Positions 26,657-37,699 of a stretch of DNA of 64,000 nucleotides are shown here, piece after piece. Under the pieces are notes generated by a model. That model did no database searches, had not been told where the DNA came from, and saw only the letters and a list, made by a program, of their open reading frames with translations. The stretch is from Thermocoleostomius sinensis A174 (GTDB lineage Bacteria; Cyanobacteriota; Cyanobacteriia; Elainellales; Elainellaceae), in contig NZ_CP113797.1 in NCBI RefSeq assembly GCF_026802175.1, positions 2,519,026-2,583,025 on the forward strand, in the 5' to 3' direction. The position numbers were made by a program, and so were the translations under genes. Position 1 is the first letter of the stretch. Each line of letters opens with the position of its first letter.

Positions 26657-27160
26657 ATGAGCAAGAAACTTCAACCTGTGCAAATTGATGAAGATACCAT
26701 CATTTACATTGAAGCAAATGACGACGTCGAAGTTTCATCGGTCATGGTGGAAGGCGAAGAACAAACTCGCGGTGGACAAAAAGGCTGGATGGATAAACCA
26801 GCGGCACAGGTCGCTCAAAACTTTCAAGCGATCGAAAGCACAATTAGAGCGTACACAAAATATACGCTGAACGCTTTCCGCGATGCAGCCTTGGCCAATG
26901 TTGAAAAAGTAACGCTGGAATTTGGCGTCAACCTCAGTGGGGAAGGCGGCGTTCCTTATATTGCCACGGGAACAGTAGACTGCAACCTATCGATCACAGT
27001 GGAATGTGCCTTCCCGGAACGAGCCAAGCCAGCCCAGCCCACAGCGCATGCTGCCGTCCAATCTGCCGTCGCGCAACGCCCACCCACACCGCAGGGGCAA
27101 CCGATGCCGCGCCAGCCCCATCCTCAAGAGCTACCCAATGGATTCCGATCGCCACAATAG
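26657..27160 (+). CDS. Trypco1 (CU044_2847-type) domain protein
   Basis: 167 residues, soluble. Residues 1-122 fit the trypsin-co-occurring domain 1: a VQIDEDTIIYIEANDD strand start, a helix with AQNFQAIESTIRAYTKYTLN and the conserved VEKVTLEFGVNLSGEGGVPY, then TGTVDCNLSITVEC. A Pro/Gln-rich tail (residues 125-167) is probably disordered. The domain occurs beside trypsin-like proteases and NTPases in proposed bacterial conflict systems. Here no protease is adjacent; an amidase and a kinase-WD40 gene follow in the same direction. The function is unknown. It has been described as a common cyanobacterial stand-alone form only in my recollection. Confidence 0.75.
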   Translation: MSKKLQPVQIDEDTIIYIEANDDVEVSSVMVEGEEQTRGGQKGWMDKPAAQVAQNFQAIESTIRAYTKYTLNAFRDAALANVEKVTLEFGVNLSGEGGVPYIATGTVDCNLSITVECAFPERAKPAQPTAHAAVQSAVAQRPPTPQGQPMPRQPHPQELPNGFRSPQ

Positions 27161-27389
27161 CTAACTAGTTCATACCCATGCTCTATCCAGTTGCACCGCA
27201 TGCCAACCCCTCCCAACCTCCTCTTGCCAAGGGGGAGGAGCCGCTGGCAGTGGAGTGAATCCGATGCCGCATGACAAGGAATGGGGATCACAATCAACCT
27301 GTTCCGATCAGAAACCGCCGTTAAGATCCGATCGCCATTTGTCGTTAGGATAAAGGGCATTGATTGCAGCGATCGTCCGGGAGAGTAGC

Positions 27390-28808
27390 ATGAACCCAAC
27401 AGATTTGGCCTTTACATCTGCCCTAGAACAGGCTGAATTAATTCGGCGCAAAGAAATCTCTCCGCTAGAACTAACGCAGCTTTACTTATCGCGCATTGAA
27501 CAACTCAATCCCCAATTGGGTTGTTATTTCACAGTCGCGGTTGACCCAGCCCTAGCAGACGCCCGTGCCAAAACCGAGCAGTTAGCGGGCACAGCGGCAG
27601 AATTACCGCCATTTTGGGGCGTGCCACTCTCCATCAAAGATCTCAACTCCGTTGCCGGACTGCCTTCTACCTTAGGTAGCCCAGTTTTGCGTAACAATAT
27701 TGCCGCTTACGATGATGCCGTGGTCACGCGAATCAAGCAGGCTGGATTTGTAATTTTGGGTAAAACGGCGGTTCCCGAACTGGCCACTCTGCCCTACACC
27801 GAACCTCAAGGATTTCCTCCGGCTCGTAATCCCTGGCATCTAGATTATACGCCCGGTGGGTCTAGTGGTGGGGCGGCGGCAGCCGTGGCGGCGGGGCTAT
27901 CTTCGGTGGCCCATGCCTCAGACGGGGGTGGCTCCATTCGAGGGCCCGCTTTCTGCTGTGGTGTGGTGGGACTGAAACCAGCGCGGGGGCGGGTTTCCTA
28001 TGCGCCGATCGGAGATGCGTTGGGGGGAGCCAGTGTCAATGGTAGCCTGGGCCGAACGGTGGCAGATGCAGCCGCCTTACTGGATGTGATGTCAGGCTAT
28101 GTCACCGGTGATCCCTACTGGTTGCCCGATCCAGAGATTCCATTTGCCACAGTGGCCCTACACGCCCAACAACAGAGCCTTCGATCGCACCGCATTGCCT
28201 TTGCCACCGGAATGCCGCCCGTGGGCGAAGCTAATTCCATCTGCCAGCAAGCCGTACTTGCCACTGCCCAGCAACTAGAGAATTTGGGCCATCACCTAGA
28301 GCCAGAGGGTCCAGACTGTACCGGATTGGTGGAACCGTTCACGCTGATCTGGCGTACCAGTGTAAAAGCTCTAGGGTTACCACCAGAAGCCCTACAACCG
28401 TTCAATCGCTGGCTCTATGACCAAGCAGACAGCAGTGGAGATTATCAAAAAGCTCTGTGGGCAATGCAAGTGCTATCGCGGCGACTGGTAGCCTTCCTCG
28501 ATCGCTATGATGCAGTGTTGTTGCCGGTCTATTTGCATCCTGCCATTCGTGTCGGTGAGTGGGCTGATCTGAGTCCAGCAGCAACGTTAGAGAAAGTCAT
28601 TCAGTGGATTGCGCCGTGTCCCCTAGCCAACGCAACCGGGTTACCTGCTGTTGCTATTCCTACTGGGTTTACTCCTGACGGATTGCCGATGGGGGTTCAG
28701 CTAGTGGGACGGCCAGCCGATGAAGCGACGATCATTGCTCTAGCGGCTCAACTAGAAGCGGTGCAACCCTGGAGCCAGCATCGACCTTCAATGGCGATCG
28801 GGGGTTAG
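27390..28808 (+). CDS. Amidase (amidase-signature family)
   Basis: 472 residues from ATG 27390, with GGGAGAG as ribosome binding site; an in-frame TTG lies 30 bp earlier. The Ser-cisSer-Lys triad is visible: Lys in [11 protein letters not shown], cis-Ser and nucleophile in [16 protein letters not shown] and [13 protein letters not shown]-terminal motifs include [20 protein letters not shown]. The family includes GatA and many amide hydrolases. The overall form (no GatA-specific tail, gatB not nearby) suggests a general amidase rather than the tRNA amidotransferase subunit. The substrate is unknown. Confidence 0.88.
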   Translation: MNPTDLAFTSALEQAELIRRKEISPLELTQLYLSRIEQLNPQLGCYFTVAVDPALADARAKTEQLAGTAAELPPFWGVPLSIKDLNSVAGLPSTLGSPVLRNNIAAYDDAVVTRIKQAGFVILGKTAVPELATLPYTEPQGFPPARNPWHLDYTPGGSSGGAAAAVAAGLSSVAHASDGGGSIRGPAFCCGVVGLKPARGRVSYAPIGDALGGASVNGSLGRTVADAAALLDVMSGYVTGDPYWLPDPEIPFATVALHAQQQSLRSHRIAFATGMPPVGEANSICQQAVLATAQQLENLGHHLEPEGPDCTGLVEPFTLIWRTSVKALGLPPEALQPFNRWLYDQADSSGDYQKALWAMQVLSRRLVAFLDRYDAVLLPVYLHPAIRVGEWADLSPAATLEKVIQWIAPCPLANATGLPAVAIPTGFTPDGLPMGVQLVGRPADEATIIALAAQLEAVQPWSQHRPSMAIGG

Positions 28809-28870
28809 GGATTGGGGGTTGGGGAATCAGTCGCTAGGATTGGGAAAGAGTCTCCAATCGCACGTACCTC

Positions 28871-30775
28871 ATGAGTTATTGCCTCAATCCAACCTGTTCT
28901 CAGCCTGAAAATCCTGACAACGCCAATTTCTGTCAAGCTTGTGGAGCAATGTTGCGGTTGGGCAATCGCTATCGTGCGGTTAAGCTTCTGGGACAAGGAG
29001 GGTTTGGGCGCACATTTTTGGCGATCGACGAAGTGCAGGACTCTACTCAAGATTTAAGTCCATCACCTTCGCGGTGTGTAATTAAACAACTGTTACCGCG
29101 TGGGTCGGTTGCCAAGGCTGAGAGGATCGATCGGTTTCGCCAAGAGGCTGAACGGCTAGCAGCTTTAGGAGAGCATGCCCAAATTCCGAAATTACTGGCA
29201 CATTTTGAAGAAACAGAAGCGCAATACTTAGTACAGGAATACATCGATGGCGACAACTTGGATGCGGTTTTACAGCAGGAAGGGCCGTTTAATGAAATGG
29301 CCATTCGTGACTTGCTAGCCGATCTGCTGCCTGTAATCCGCTTTGTGCATAGCTATCAGGTGATTCATCGCGACATTAAACCAGAAAATATCATTCGTCC
29401 GCGTCAGGGTCATCATTTTGTCTTGGTTGACTTTGGAGCTTCAAAATATGCTACCGAAGCCGTGTTGGCCCGCACTGGAACGGTCATCGGCAGCGCTGGA
29501 TATGCGGCTCCAGAACAGGCAATGGGGCGAGCCGATTTTGCCAGCGATCTCTACAGCTTGGGTATCACCTGCATTCACTTACTGACAGGGCTGCACCCCT
29601 TCGATTTGTACTCAGTTAGTGAAGATCGGTGGGTGTGGCAACAATATTTACCAAAACCCATTAGTGGACGCTTGCGGCGGGTTTTGGACAAACTGCTGGA
29701 AAAAGCAACCAGCCAACGCTATCGCAATGCTACCGAAGTACTGCAAGATTTAGGACTGGAATCCAACCTGCCTGCTGCTATTGAATCGATCGATCGATCG
29801 TCGCCCTCTGCCCGTATCCGTTCCCGTTCCCGTTCGGCGATGACAGAAACCTGGCAATGTGTACAAACGCTGGCAGACCATGAAGGGGAAGTGACAGCCC
29901 TTGCCATCAGTCCGGGTGGGCGAATTTTGGCAAGTGGCAGCAGCGATAACGCAATTCGGTTTTGGAGCTTGGAAACAGGCGAACGGCTGCATCTGTTTGC
30001 TGGACGATCGCTGTGGTCGGGGGATGGTCATGGCGAAGGCATTAGCACCCTTGCCTTTAGTCCCGATGGCGAAACCCTGGCCAGCGGCAGTGATGACGGC
30101 ACGATCAAATGGTGGGATTTAACCACACGCAAGCTAATTTACACCCTTCCTAGCCACGGTTGGGGCATTTCTGCCATTTCATTTCATCCAAAAGGTTATG
30201 TATTAGCCTGTGGCAGCCGCGACGGGTTGATTCAAATTTGGGATTTATACCACGAACGTCTGATTACTAATTTGACCGTTCATTCTGATCAGATCAGTGC
30301 TCTGATTTTTGTGCCAAAACGACGAATCCTAATCAGCAGTAGCTATGATAAAAAAATTTGCCTGTGGGATGTACAAACACAGGAACTTATTAAAACATTA
30401 ACTGGACATGTCGATCGCATCAGTTCGATCGCACTTAGCCAAAACAACCGTACCTTAGTGAGCAGCAGTTGGGACAAAACCGTAAAACTTTGGGATCTGG
30501 AATTTGGTGAACAGCGCAAAGTGATTGCCGCGCACAAACGCCCTGTTACTTGTTTGGCCCTTCATCCCACGCAACCCTTGTTTGCCAGCGGTAGTGAGGA
30601 CAGCACAATCAAGCTGTGGAATTTGGAATCAGGCGATCGGCTTAGCACACTAAAAAGTTTTTGGGGAATTAATGCCCTTGCCTTCAGCCCCAATGGTCAG
30701 GTTTTGGTCAGTGGCGGAGCCGATGAGTTAATCAAACTTTGGCGTAAGCGAGCATCGGGAAACGTCGTTAATTAG
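28871..30775 (+). CDS. Ser/Thr protein kinase with zinc ribbon and WD40 repeats
   Basis: 634 residues. The N-terminal zinc-ribbon has four Cys (C4, C9, C21, C24; CLNPTC..FCQACG). The kinase domain (about 34-295) has the glycine loop LGQGGFGRTF, Lys72 in CVIKQLL, HRDIKPENI (Asp168) and DFGASK (Asp187), so it should be active. A linker leads to WD40 repeats (about 330-634), each ending in W-D-like turns such as IKWWDL, IQIWDL, ICLWDV, VKLWDL and IKLWNL. This is the common cyanobacterial Pkn/WD40 architecture, thought to be signalling on a beta-propeller scaffold. Targets are unknown. Confidence 0.92.
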   Translation: MSYCLNPTCSQPENPDNANFCQACGAMLRLGNRYRAVKLLGQGGFGRTFLAIDEVQDSTQDLSPSPSRCVIKQLLPRGSVAKAERIDRFRQEAERLAALGEHAQIPKLLAHFEETEAQYLVQEYIDGDNLDAVLQQEGPFNEMAIRDLLADLLPVIRFVHSYQVIHRDIKPENIIRPRQGHHFVLVDFGASKYATEAVLARTGTVIGSAGYAAPEQAMGRADFASDLYSLGITCIHLLTGLHPFDLYSVSEDRWVWQQYLPKPISGRLRRVLDKLLEKATSQRYRNATEVLQDLGLESNLPAAIESIDRSSPSARIRSRSRSAMTETWQCVQTLADHEGEVTALAISPGGRILASGSSDNAIRFWSLETGERLHLFAGRSLWSGDGHGEGISTLAFSPDGETLASGSDDGTIKWWDLTTRKLIYTLPSHGWGISAISFHPKGYVLACGSRDGLIQIWDLYHERLITNLTVHSDQISALIFVPKRRILISSSYDKKICLWDVQTQELIKTLTGHVDRISSIALSQNNRTLVSSSWDKTVKLWDLEFGEQRKVIAAHKRPVTCLALHPTQPLFASGSEDSTIKLWNLESGDRLSTLKSFWGINALAFSPNGQVLVSGGADELIKLWRKRASGNVVN

Positions 30776-31053
30776 TTCCAGTAGATCACAAAATATCCGA
30801 GAACGGCGTAGCATCAAGACACACCCATTACCATCAAATCTCGACCGAAAATTCGACAGTGTCCTGTGATTTGCACATTAACAGCCCGAAACTTATTGTT
30901 TGGTGAGGTTCCAGACCTACGCAAGTAGAGAGCACTAGAACCGAGACGCAAGGGTGAGTGTCCCCGAACCTTACCATCTGTTGCAAAGCCAACACAGGAT
31001 TGCTTGCAACCACTACGATTGTCTCCTATACCCTTTCTGGGAGCTAGTGCATA

Positions 31054-33924
31054 ATGAACGATGTTCCACCTGAGCAGATCCTGTGGTACACGGTTGACAC
31101 CGATCGGGCAGTTGAGGTACTCAAAAGCGATCGACAAACGGGATTAATGCCCGAACAAATTGCCAGACGGCAAGCCCAGTATGGCCCGAATGAACTCCAA
31201 GACATGGGAGGGCGAAGTTCTTGGGCGATTTTGATTGATCAGTTTAAAAACATCATGCTGATCATGCTGATAGCTGTGGCCATTATCTCTGGCGTGCTAG
31301 ATCTGCTAGATTTCCGAGCCAAGACGATACCCGGCGACATTCCCTTTAAAGATACGGTGGCAATTTTGGCGATCGTCATTCTCAATGGCATTTTGGGCTA
31401 TGTGCAAGAAAGCCGTGCCGAAAAAGCTCTGGCGGCCCTCAAAAGCTTGTCATCCCCCAGAGTACGAGTCATTCGCGATGGCAAAACTAGCGAAATTGCG
31501 GCTGAAGCGTTGGTTCCGGGTGATCTGATGTTGCTAGAAACGGGAGGACAGGTAGCAGCCGACGGGCGCTTGCTAGAGGCATTTAATTTACAGGTACGAG
31601 AAGCGGCACTAACCGGGGAATCTCAGGCAGTAACAAAGCAGCCGCAGATATGCTTGCCAGAAGATACTGCCATTGGCGATCGAGTAAACCTGGTATTTCA
31701 AGGAACAGAAGTGGTGCAGGGGCGCGGTACGGTGTTAGTGACCAATACGGGAATGCAGACCGAACTGGGCAAAATTGCCACGATGCTGCAAACGGTAGAA
31801 ACCGAACCAACTCCGCTTCAGCAGCGCATGGACCAACTGAGCCAAGCTCTTGTCACTGGATCGCTGATTTTGGTGGCGATCGTGGTGGCAGGTGGGTTAA
31901 TCCTGTCAGGCTGGCAAAATTTCAGAGACTTGTTGGAGGTGTCTCTGAGCATGGCGGTGGCTGTTGTACCCGAAGGACTTCCAGCCGTGATCACCGTGAC
32001 GTTAGCGTTGGGAACTCAGCGAATGGTGCGCCGTCATGCCCTAATTCGCAAATTGCCCGCCGTAGAAACCCTGGGGTCTGTTACCCATATTTGCTCCGAC
32101 AAAACTGGAACCCTGACCCAAAACAAAATGGTGGTGCAAGCGGTGCATCCGATCACAGGCTCCTTTCGAGTCAGTGGGGATGGCTACGCGCCAGAGGGAG
32201 AATTTTACTCGGTTGAAACCTCCTCCAAGTCAACCGATCGCCCCATTACAGTTCAGGATCATCCCGATCTACATTTGCTATTACTAGCCTGCGCCTTGTG
32301 CAACGATGCTGCCTTACAAAAAGAAAAAGGTGATTGGATGATTTTGGGAGATCCCACTGAAGGGGCACTGTTGACCGTGGCGGGCAAAGCCGGACTGCAA
32401 CGCGATCAGTGTGCGTTCCAATTACCACGTGTAGCCGAAATTCCGTTTACCTCCGAACGCAAACGCATGAGTGTGGTGGTAGAAAGAATGAAAGCGGAAA
32501 GCAGCAGGACAACTATAATTCCTCAGTTAATCATTCCTCATTCTTCATCTCCTTCATCCCTCATCCTTTTCTGCAAAGGTTCTCCCGAACTTATCCTAGA
32601 GCACTGTCAGTACATGCAAAGGGGCGATCGAATAGAGCCATTGCAATCAGCACAACGCGATCGGATCTTATCCCATAACAATCAGTTGGCAAGTTGCGGG
32701 TTGCGCGTGTTGGGCATGGCCTATAAGCCGCTAGAGACATTGCCCTCTGAGATGGGTGAAGACGAAGCAGAACAAGATTTAGTGTGGTTGGGTCTGGTGG
32801 ATATGCTGGATGCGCCGCGATCGGAGGTGCAAGAGGCAGTCGCTCGCTGTCGTACGGCGGGTATTCATCCCATCATGATTACGGGCGATCATCAACTGAC
32901 AGCCTGTGCCATTGCCGAAGCATTGGGGATTGCAAAAACCGGCGACGAAATTTTAACTGGACGAGATTTGGAAAAAGCAAGTCCTACGGAATTGGAAGCC
33001 CATGTTGATCGGGTATGTGTCTATGCACGGGTGGCTCCTGAACATAAGTTACGCATTGTGCAAGCCTTACAGCGCCGTCGCAATATCGTGGCAATGACTG
33101 GGGATGGCGTCAACGATGCACCTGCTTTGAAACAAGCCGACATTGGCATCGCCATGGGTATCACAGGCACAGATGTCAGCAAAGAAGCCAGTGACATGGT
33201 GTTGTTGGATGATAATTTTGCCACGATCGTGGCGGCCGTGGAAGAAGGCCGGGTCGTGTATACTAACATTCGCCGCTTCATCAAGTACATCCTGGGATCA
33301 AACATTGGGGAAGTACTGACGATCGCTGCTTCACCCTTGCTAGTAGCATCAGGAGGGGTTCCCCTAACACCTTTGCAAATTCTGTGGATGAATTTAGTCA
33401 CCGATGGTTTGCCGGCATTAGCGCTCGCCGTGGAACCCGCAGAACCCAATGTGATGAAGCGTCCGCCGCATGATCCAAGCGAAAGCATTTTTGCCCGAGG
33501 ACTAGGAGCCTACATTCTTCGGATTGGCGTGGTATTGTCGATCATTACCATTGCGCTAATGGTGTGGGGATACAACTATACCTTAACAACCTATGGAGTT
33601 GAAGATCAACGCTGGAAAACCATGGTGTTTACAACACTGTGTTTGTCGCAAATGGGGCATGCCATGGCAATTCGATCGAATAGCCGCATGACGATAGAAC
33701 TCAATCCACTTTCCAACCCATTTCTATTAGTTGCAGTTGGGTTAACCACCATGCTGCAACTTCTGCTCGTTTATGTAGAACCGCTGCGTAACTTCTTTGG
33801 CACCCACTACTTAACTCCTATGGAACTAGCTGTGTGTCTAGGGTTTAGCGTGTTGCTGTTTACCTGGATCGAACTAGAAAAACTAGTGATGCGATTTTTG
33901 TTCAAGCGCAAGATTGAGGATTAG
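31054..33924 (+). CDS. Calcium-type P-ATPase (PacL-like)
   Basis: 956 residues, a P2A-type cation pump in the plasma membrane. It has the N-terminal cation ATPase domain, actuator loop ([10 protein letters not shown]), membrane motif [13 protein letters not shown] (Ca2+ site PEGLPA), phosphorylation site [13 protein letters not shown] (Asp349), KGSPEL nucleotide-binding motif, [18 protein letters not shown] hinge and four C-terminal helices ([19 protein letters not shown]). It is predicted to export Ca2+ with ATP hydrolysis. In the nucleotide-binding domain about 26 residues ([20 protein letters not shown] and after) look like translated repeat DNA (see findings). A 280-bp leader precedes it with no recognisable riboswitch. 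Confidence 0.93.
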   Translation: MNDVPPEQILWYTVDTDRAVEVLKSDRQTGLMPEQIARRQAQYGPNELQDMGGRSSWAILIDQFKNIMLIMLIAVAIISGVLDLLDFRAKTIPGDIPFKDTVAILAIVILNGILGYVQESRAEKALAALKSLSSPRVRVIRDGKTSEIAAEALVPGDLMLLETGGQVAADGRLLEAFNLQVREAALTGESQAVTKQPQICLPEDTAIGDRVNLVFQGTEVVQGRGTVLVTNTGMQTELGKIATMLQTVETEPTPLQQRMDQLSQALVTGSLILVAIVVAGGLILSGWQNFRDLLEVSLSMAVAVVPEGLPAVITVTLALGTQRMVRRHALIRKLPAVETLGSVTHICSDKTGTLTQNKMVVQAVHPITGSFRVSGDGYAPEGEFYSVETSSKSTDRPITVQDHPDLHLLLLACALCNDAALQKEKGDWMILGDPTEGALLTVAGKAGLQRDQCAFQLPRVAEIPFTSERKRMSVVVERMKAESSRTTIIPQLIIPHSSSPSSLILFCKGSPELILEHCQYMQRGDRIEPLQSAQRDRILSHNNQLASCGLRVLGMAYKPLETLPSEMGEDEAEQDLVWLGLVDMLDAPRSEVQEAVARCRTAGIHPIMITGDHQLTACAIAEALGIAKTGDEILTGRDLEKASPTELEAHVDRVCVYARVAPEHKLRIVQALQRRRNIVAMTGDGVNDAPALKQADIGIAMGITGTDVSKEASDMVLLDDNFATIVAAVEEGRVVYTNIRRFIKYILGSNIGEVLTIAASPLLVASGGVPLTPLQILWMNLVTDGLPALALAVEPAEPNVMKRPPHDPSESIFARGLGAYILRIGVVLSIITIALMVWGYNYTLTTYGVEDQRWKTMVFTTLCLSQMGHAMAIRSNSRMTIELNPLSNPFLLVAVGLTTMLQLLLVYVEPLRNFFGTHYLTPMELAVCLGFSVLLFTWIELEKLVMRFLFKRKIED

Positions 33925-34044
33925 TTTTCTGATGAATTCAGATCGAGTTCTAATTAGCAGGAGAGCAGTTAGCTCAGAAGACAATGCAGAAGGGTGAAGC
34001 GTATACCCTGATTCGTAATCTTATCTGGCAGCTTATTTAGCGGC

Positions 34045-34590
34045 TTACTTGGCGGCAAAATTTTCTTTGCCAATGACTCCAGGTAAACTAGAACGGCGAA
34101 ATTGCGATACACGCTTTGACGGTTCACTAGAGCGAGTTTTATAAAAAATCGCTTCAAATTCCTCTTGTAGATCTTTAAAGATCCATAAATCCTTTTCGCG
34201 AGAGTAATAGCTTTGTTTCTTGATAGTTTTAACTAAGGTTTCATAGGCATCACAAATTTGCGGTGATTTCTTAGAAATGTCAGTTTTATACGGATGGAAG
34301 TAAAGCTGTCCGCTATGCGTTTCAGGACGAGGACGCGAAAATTGAATGAATTCTTGGGCAAAGATGCGCACACGAGGTGGTTGAGCATACCCAAGCGCCA
34401 ATTGGGAAGGAATTCCGGTAGGGAATACAGTCAGTCCCAACGTTTGAGCCATTTCAAGAATGCGAGCCTCTGCAACCTGCGTATGAAAGAAGCGAAGTTG
34501 GCGTCCCATAGTTCTATTTAGATAATGGACAGTATTTTTTGCTGGAATTAATTCCGAGCGATAGGCAATGCAATAAACCATTGCTGTCAT
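34045..34590 (-). CDS. Hypothetical protein
   Basis: 181 residues starting MTAMVYCIAYRSE; the ATG three codons later is equally possible. I do not recognise it. It is soluble, basic, with no signal peptide or membrane helix. Visible blocks are LRFFHTQVAEARILEMAQTL, PPRVRIFAQEFIQFSRPR and a C-terminal basic tail (KTRSSEPSKRVSQFRRSS). Codon use resembles its neighbours, and the frame is well separated from both, so it is probably a real gene. Confidence 0.6.
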   Translation of the reverse strand: MTAMVYCIAYRSELIPAKNTVHYLNRTMGRQLRFFHTQVAEARILEMAQTLGLTVFPTGIPSQLALGYAQPPRVRIFAQEFIQFSRPRPETHSGQLYFHPYKTDISKKSPQICDAYETLVKTIKKQSYYSREKDLWIFKDLQEEFEAIFYKTRSSEPSKRVSQFRRSSLPGVIGKENFAAK

Positions 34591-34746
34591 TATTCAGCCT
34601 AGCGTGCCTTCAGTGATTTGCTGCACATTGCTCGCTAGTTTAGTCTTAGTTTTACAAAGATGGGATAAGACCGATCGTTCCCTTCACATTTAGAAGTGAG
34701 GAGTCAGGATAAAGGGTAAAAGCGGCTCCATTGAGCTAGCGGAATC

Positions 34747-36030
34747 CTATGATCCCAGCAAAAACTCATTGACAATGCTCCAATCGTTAGCATGTGCCGT
34801 TTTCTGGCGAGTAGTAATGTAATCTGCTAGATAGGTTGCATCTCGGGCAATCCCTGAAAACCGCCCCGATCCCCACGTGTAGAGCCACGGTAGCCCCAAA
34901 AAGTACAGTCCGCGTACCGAGGTGACACCGCGATCGTGCCCTGGATAGCCTTTGCCATCAAATACTGGAACGTCAACCCAGCTAAAATCGGCGTGATAGC
35001 CCGTACACCAAACGACAGCGCCAATATTGGCCTCGTCCAAAGCGAGGCTCAAAGCGGGGGATTCTGGCTGCCAGACAGGCTGATAGGGCGGCTCGGTGGG
35101 GGCATCAATCTGATGCGTTTCGATAAACCGATCAATTGTGTTCTTAATGCTTTCAGCCACGGCATCGGCTTGATCGAGATTCTGTTGCAAATCGTCCCAA
35201 AACTCCAATCTTCCTCGATGAATGGTTTTCAGCCGCCCATGCAGTTGCATTCCCTGCAAGGCAAATTCCCGCAAATCAATTTCGCGGCCGCCGTCTCGTC
35301 CTGTGACATAATGATTAGCTTTTGTCCGCACTTTCTCCTTTTGAGGATGTTCATCGATCGACAGATCGTAGTATCCCATCTGATCAAGCCAATCAACCAC
35401 ATCCTTGCCTCGATAGCGTCTGGGCGATCGCGGGGCCCCACCTACACAAAGGTGAACTTGCTTGCCTGCCAGATGCAAATCCTCAGCAATCTGACAACCT
35501 GACTGTCCCGTGCCAACGACCAATACTGCCCGATCGGGTAAGGACTGCGGGTTTTTATACTGCGAAGAGTGTAGCTGAACAACCTCCTCAGGCAGCCGTT
35601 CTGCAATCGATGGAATCTTAGGACGATGATAGCCACCTGTTGCAATCACCACTTGCTCGGCTGTGTACTGCCCGATCGACGTAGCAACGTGAAAAAGCTC
35701 TTGCGTTTTGTCCTTACTGACCCCTAGTACCTCCACGCCTTCTTTAATTGGTGGAGCAAAAGAGGCGGCATAGGACTCAATATACCGAACAATTTCATCC
35801 CGCTTCATAAACCCATTGGGATCGTCGCCAGAATAGGGATAGTTTGGAAGCTGGCATTGCCAATTCGGAGTGACTAGACAAAACGAGTCCCATCGATACG
35901 TGCGCCATGAATGGGCAATTTGGTGCTTTTCAAAGATGAGATGGTCAATGCCTCGTTCTTTTAGGCAATAGCTCATGGACAAACCTGCTTGCCCACCTCC
36001 TACGATGATGACGGAATAGTGATTGCTCAT
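34747..36030 (-). CDS. MSMEG_0569-type flavin-dependent oxidoreductase
   Basis: 427 residues from ATG 36030 (MSNHYSVIIVGGGQAGLSMS). FAD motif VGGGQAG at the N-terminus and NADP motif VVGTGQSGCQIAEDLHLAG near the middle are those of flavin-containing monooxygenases. Strings such as FCLVTPNWQCQLPNYPYSGD, GGAPRSPRRYRGKDVVDWLD and FLGLPWLYTWGSGRFSG match, from memory, the MSMEG_0569 family. In many bacteria this family sits in the conserved nitrilase (Nit1C) cluster. None of the other cluster genes is visible next to it. The substrate is unknown. Confidence 0.82.
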   Translation of the reverse strand: MSNHYSVIIVGGGQAGLSMSYCLKERGIDHLIFEKHQIAHSWRTYRWDSFCLVTPNWQCQLPNYPYSGDDPNGFMKRDEIVRYIESYAASFAPPIKEGVEVLGVSKDKTQELFHVATSIGQYTAEQVVIATGGYHRPKIPSIAERLPEEVVQLHSSQYKNPQSLPDRAVLVVGTGQSGCQIAEDLHLAGKQVHLCVGGAPRSPRRYRGKDVVDWLDQMGYYDLSIDEHPQKEKVRTKANHYVTGRDGGREIDLREFALQGMQLHGRLKTIHRGRLEFWDDLQQNLDQADAVAESIKNTIDRFIETHQIDAPTEPPYQPVWQPESPALSLALDEANIGAVVWCTGYHADFSWVDVPVFDGKGYPGHDRGVTSVRGLYFLGLPWLYTWGSGRFSGIARDATYLADYITTRQKTAHANDWSIVNEFLLGS

Positions 36031-36307
36031 GAACATGCTAGGTAGCTGGTAGATGACAGAACTAGTCTGCTTGACCGTGTTGACAGATTAAAGGGTATTC
36101 AGAACAGGTTTTTGTATTTTTTGTCACAAACAACCAAGGACTACCTGTAAGACCAGGTGTCTTCGTGTCCGATCGCGGCTTGCTATTCAGTATTGGTAAC
36201 TGGTCAATCGATCTAGCAATTCAAACAGTCTGTGATTGTCTATTAAACCGTCTGATCCGTCCCATGACAAGGGCGATCGAATACTTGAAACAAACTTACA
36301 GAGTTCA

Positions 36308-37237
36308 TTATGGAACGCAAGTTTGCCATTCTCTGTGATCTCGATTACCCCAGTAAGTTGCGTATTTGATTGTACTTTTACCATCAGACTTCGCAGAGTA
36401 CATCAAATTATCAGCCATTGTTACTAACTCATCAATTGAATTGGGAGCAGCCTGACATGTCAATACACCCATGCTGAATGTGATAGACCAATGGTTTCGC
36501 TGAATTTCTGTTAAAAGATAACCCTGTAGATCAGTCGTTAGTGATTTTGCAGCTTTATCATTCGTTTCAGGAAACAACAACACAAATTCGTCGCCCCCCA
36601 TTCTTGCGATCGTATCTGTTTTTCGGATTCGTTTTTTGATAGTACTGACAACAGTTTGAAGAACTTGATCACCTACAAAATGTCCAAACTGATCATTCAC
36701 TTCCTTGAAATTATCCAAATCGAAGTAAACAATCGTGAACGGACGCTGATATCGCTGAATCCGGTACATCTCTAATTGTGCTATTTCTTTAAAGTATCGC
36801 GAATTGACCGCAGAGGTTAGATAATCTGTGCGAGCTAGTTCTCTTTCACGCTGCATTAACATTTTTATTTTTGTCAATAGAATCACAACCGTAAAGAACA
36901 AACTAGACCGAATCAATGTATTCCAGATAGGAGAAGAATGATGGGCATAAGAACGGCCTGACATTAATTCAGCAATCAACCAAATAACCGCACCAATCAA
37001 AGAAGCTAAAAAACCTAATCTTTGATTAGATGCCCAAGCGATTAAGGCAATAGGTAACACATAAAAAACCGAGAATGAATACTCATACCCAGTTAAAAAA
37101 TCAATAACCCCCACCAATCCAAGCAGTGTAAAACCACTCAAGAGCAAAACCCGCTGATCCTGTTTCTCTAGACTAACTAACAGCCCATGCACTGTTTGAG
37201 TCGGCTGACAATGCGATCTGATGTAGTGCCTAATCAT
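36308..37237 (-). CDS. Membrane-anchored diguanylate cyclase (GGDEF)
   Basis: 309 residues. About five hydrophobic segments lie in residues 30-130 (LLSGFTLLGLVGVIDFLTGY, FSVFYVLPIALIAW, LASLIGAVIWLIAELM, LIRSSLFFTVVILLT), forming a membrane sensor domain. The GGDEF domain (about 140-300) has RTDYLTSAVNSRYF, FDLDNFKEVND, the active site MGGDEFVLL and the inhibitory-site motif RKTD five residues before GGDEF. It should therefore make cyclic di-GMP with product inhibition. The last 15 residues (YWGNRDHREWQTCVP) look like run-on sequence. Confidence 0.9.
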   Translation of the reverse strand: MIRHYIRSHCQPTQTVHGLLVSLEKQDQRVLLLSGFTLLGLVGVIDFLTGYEYSFSVFYVLPIALIAWASNQRLGFLASLIGAVIWLIAELMSGRSYAHHSSPIWNTLIRSSLFFTVVILLTKIKMLMQRERELARTDYLTSAVNSRYFKEIAQLEMYRIQRYQRPFTIVYFDLDNFKEVNDQFGHFVGDQVLQTVVSTIKKRIRKTDTIARMGGDEFVLLFPETNDKAAKSLTTDLQGYLLTEIQRNHWSITFSMGVLTCQAAPNSIDELVTMADNLMYSAKSDGKSTIKYATYWGNRDHREWQTCVP

Positions 37238-37699
37238 GGAAATTTAATCTAGCTATATCCGAAGGTGAGGGAACTGAGAACGCTGTTGAGGAAACCAACA
37301 TCCGCACTGCAACAGATGAGAGGAAGGGTAGATGAACTAATGTATTAGTTGATACAGGGCGTTCTTTACTTAGATTGCCCACCTCGGTTGAAAGATCGCG
37401 AATGTGGCGATCGGCGTCATTGTCTCTGTCGTTGTATTCTCTGCTTGGGGTCTGCTAATTAAATAAACCTAAAGATTACAACGATATTACAACGATCGCG
37501 GATGCTTATCCCTCCCCCCTGCATTGTTCATGGTTTTCCTGAAGTGATACGGTGCAACATCAGTGAACCTACCTCGTTTTTCTGATCTTTACCTATCATC
37601 TCACTGATGTTGGGGATCAGTTTGAACGTGAGTAGCTTTATGAGGTAGGTCTCGTGCTCGTGCTCTTCAACCACCCTTTGAATATGCCTTTACCGACTC
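37238..37699. other. Intergenic region between the GGDEF gene and an ABC remnant
   Basis: It contains the promoter side of the diguanylate cyclase gene. A hydrophobic 20-codon stretch, GTG 37404 to TAA 37466 (VAIGVIVSVVVFSAWGLLIK), looks like a membrane-helix remnant, but no upstream start or ribosome binding site supports a gene. Confidence 0.3.

Noticed and set aside
37404-37466. 20-residue hydrophobic peptide as a small photosystem or cytochrome subunit
   Set aside because: Too short, no ribosome binding site, and unlike the small subunits I know.
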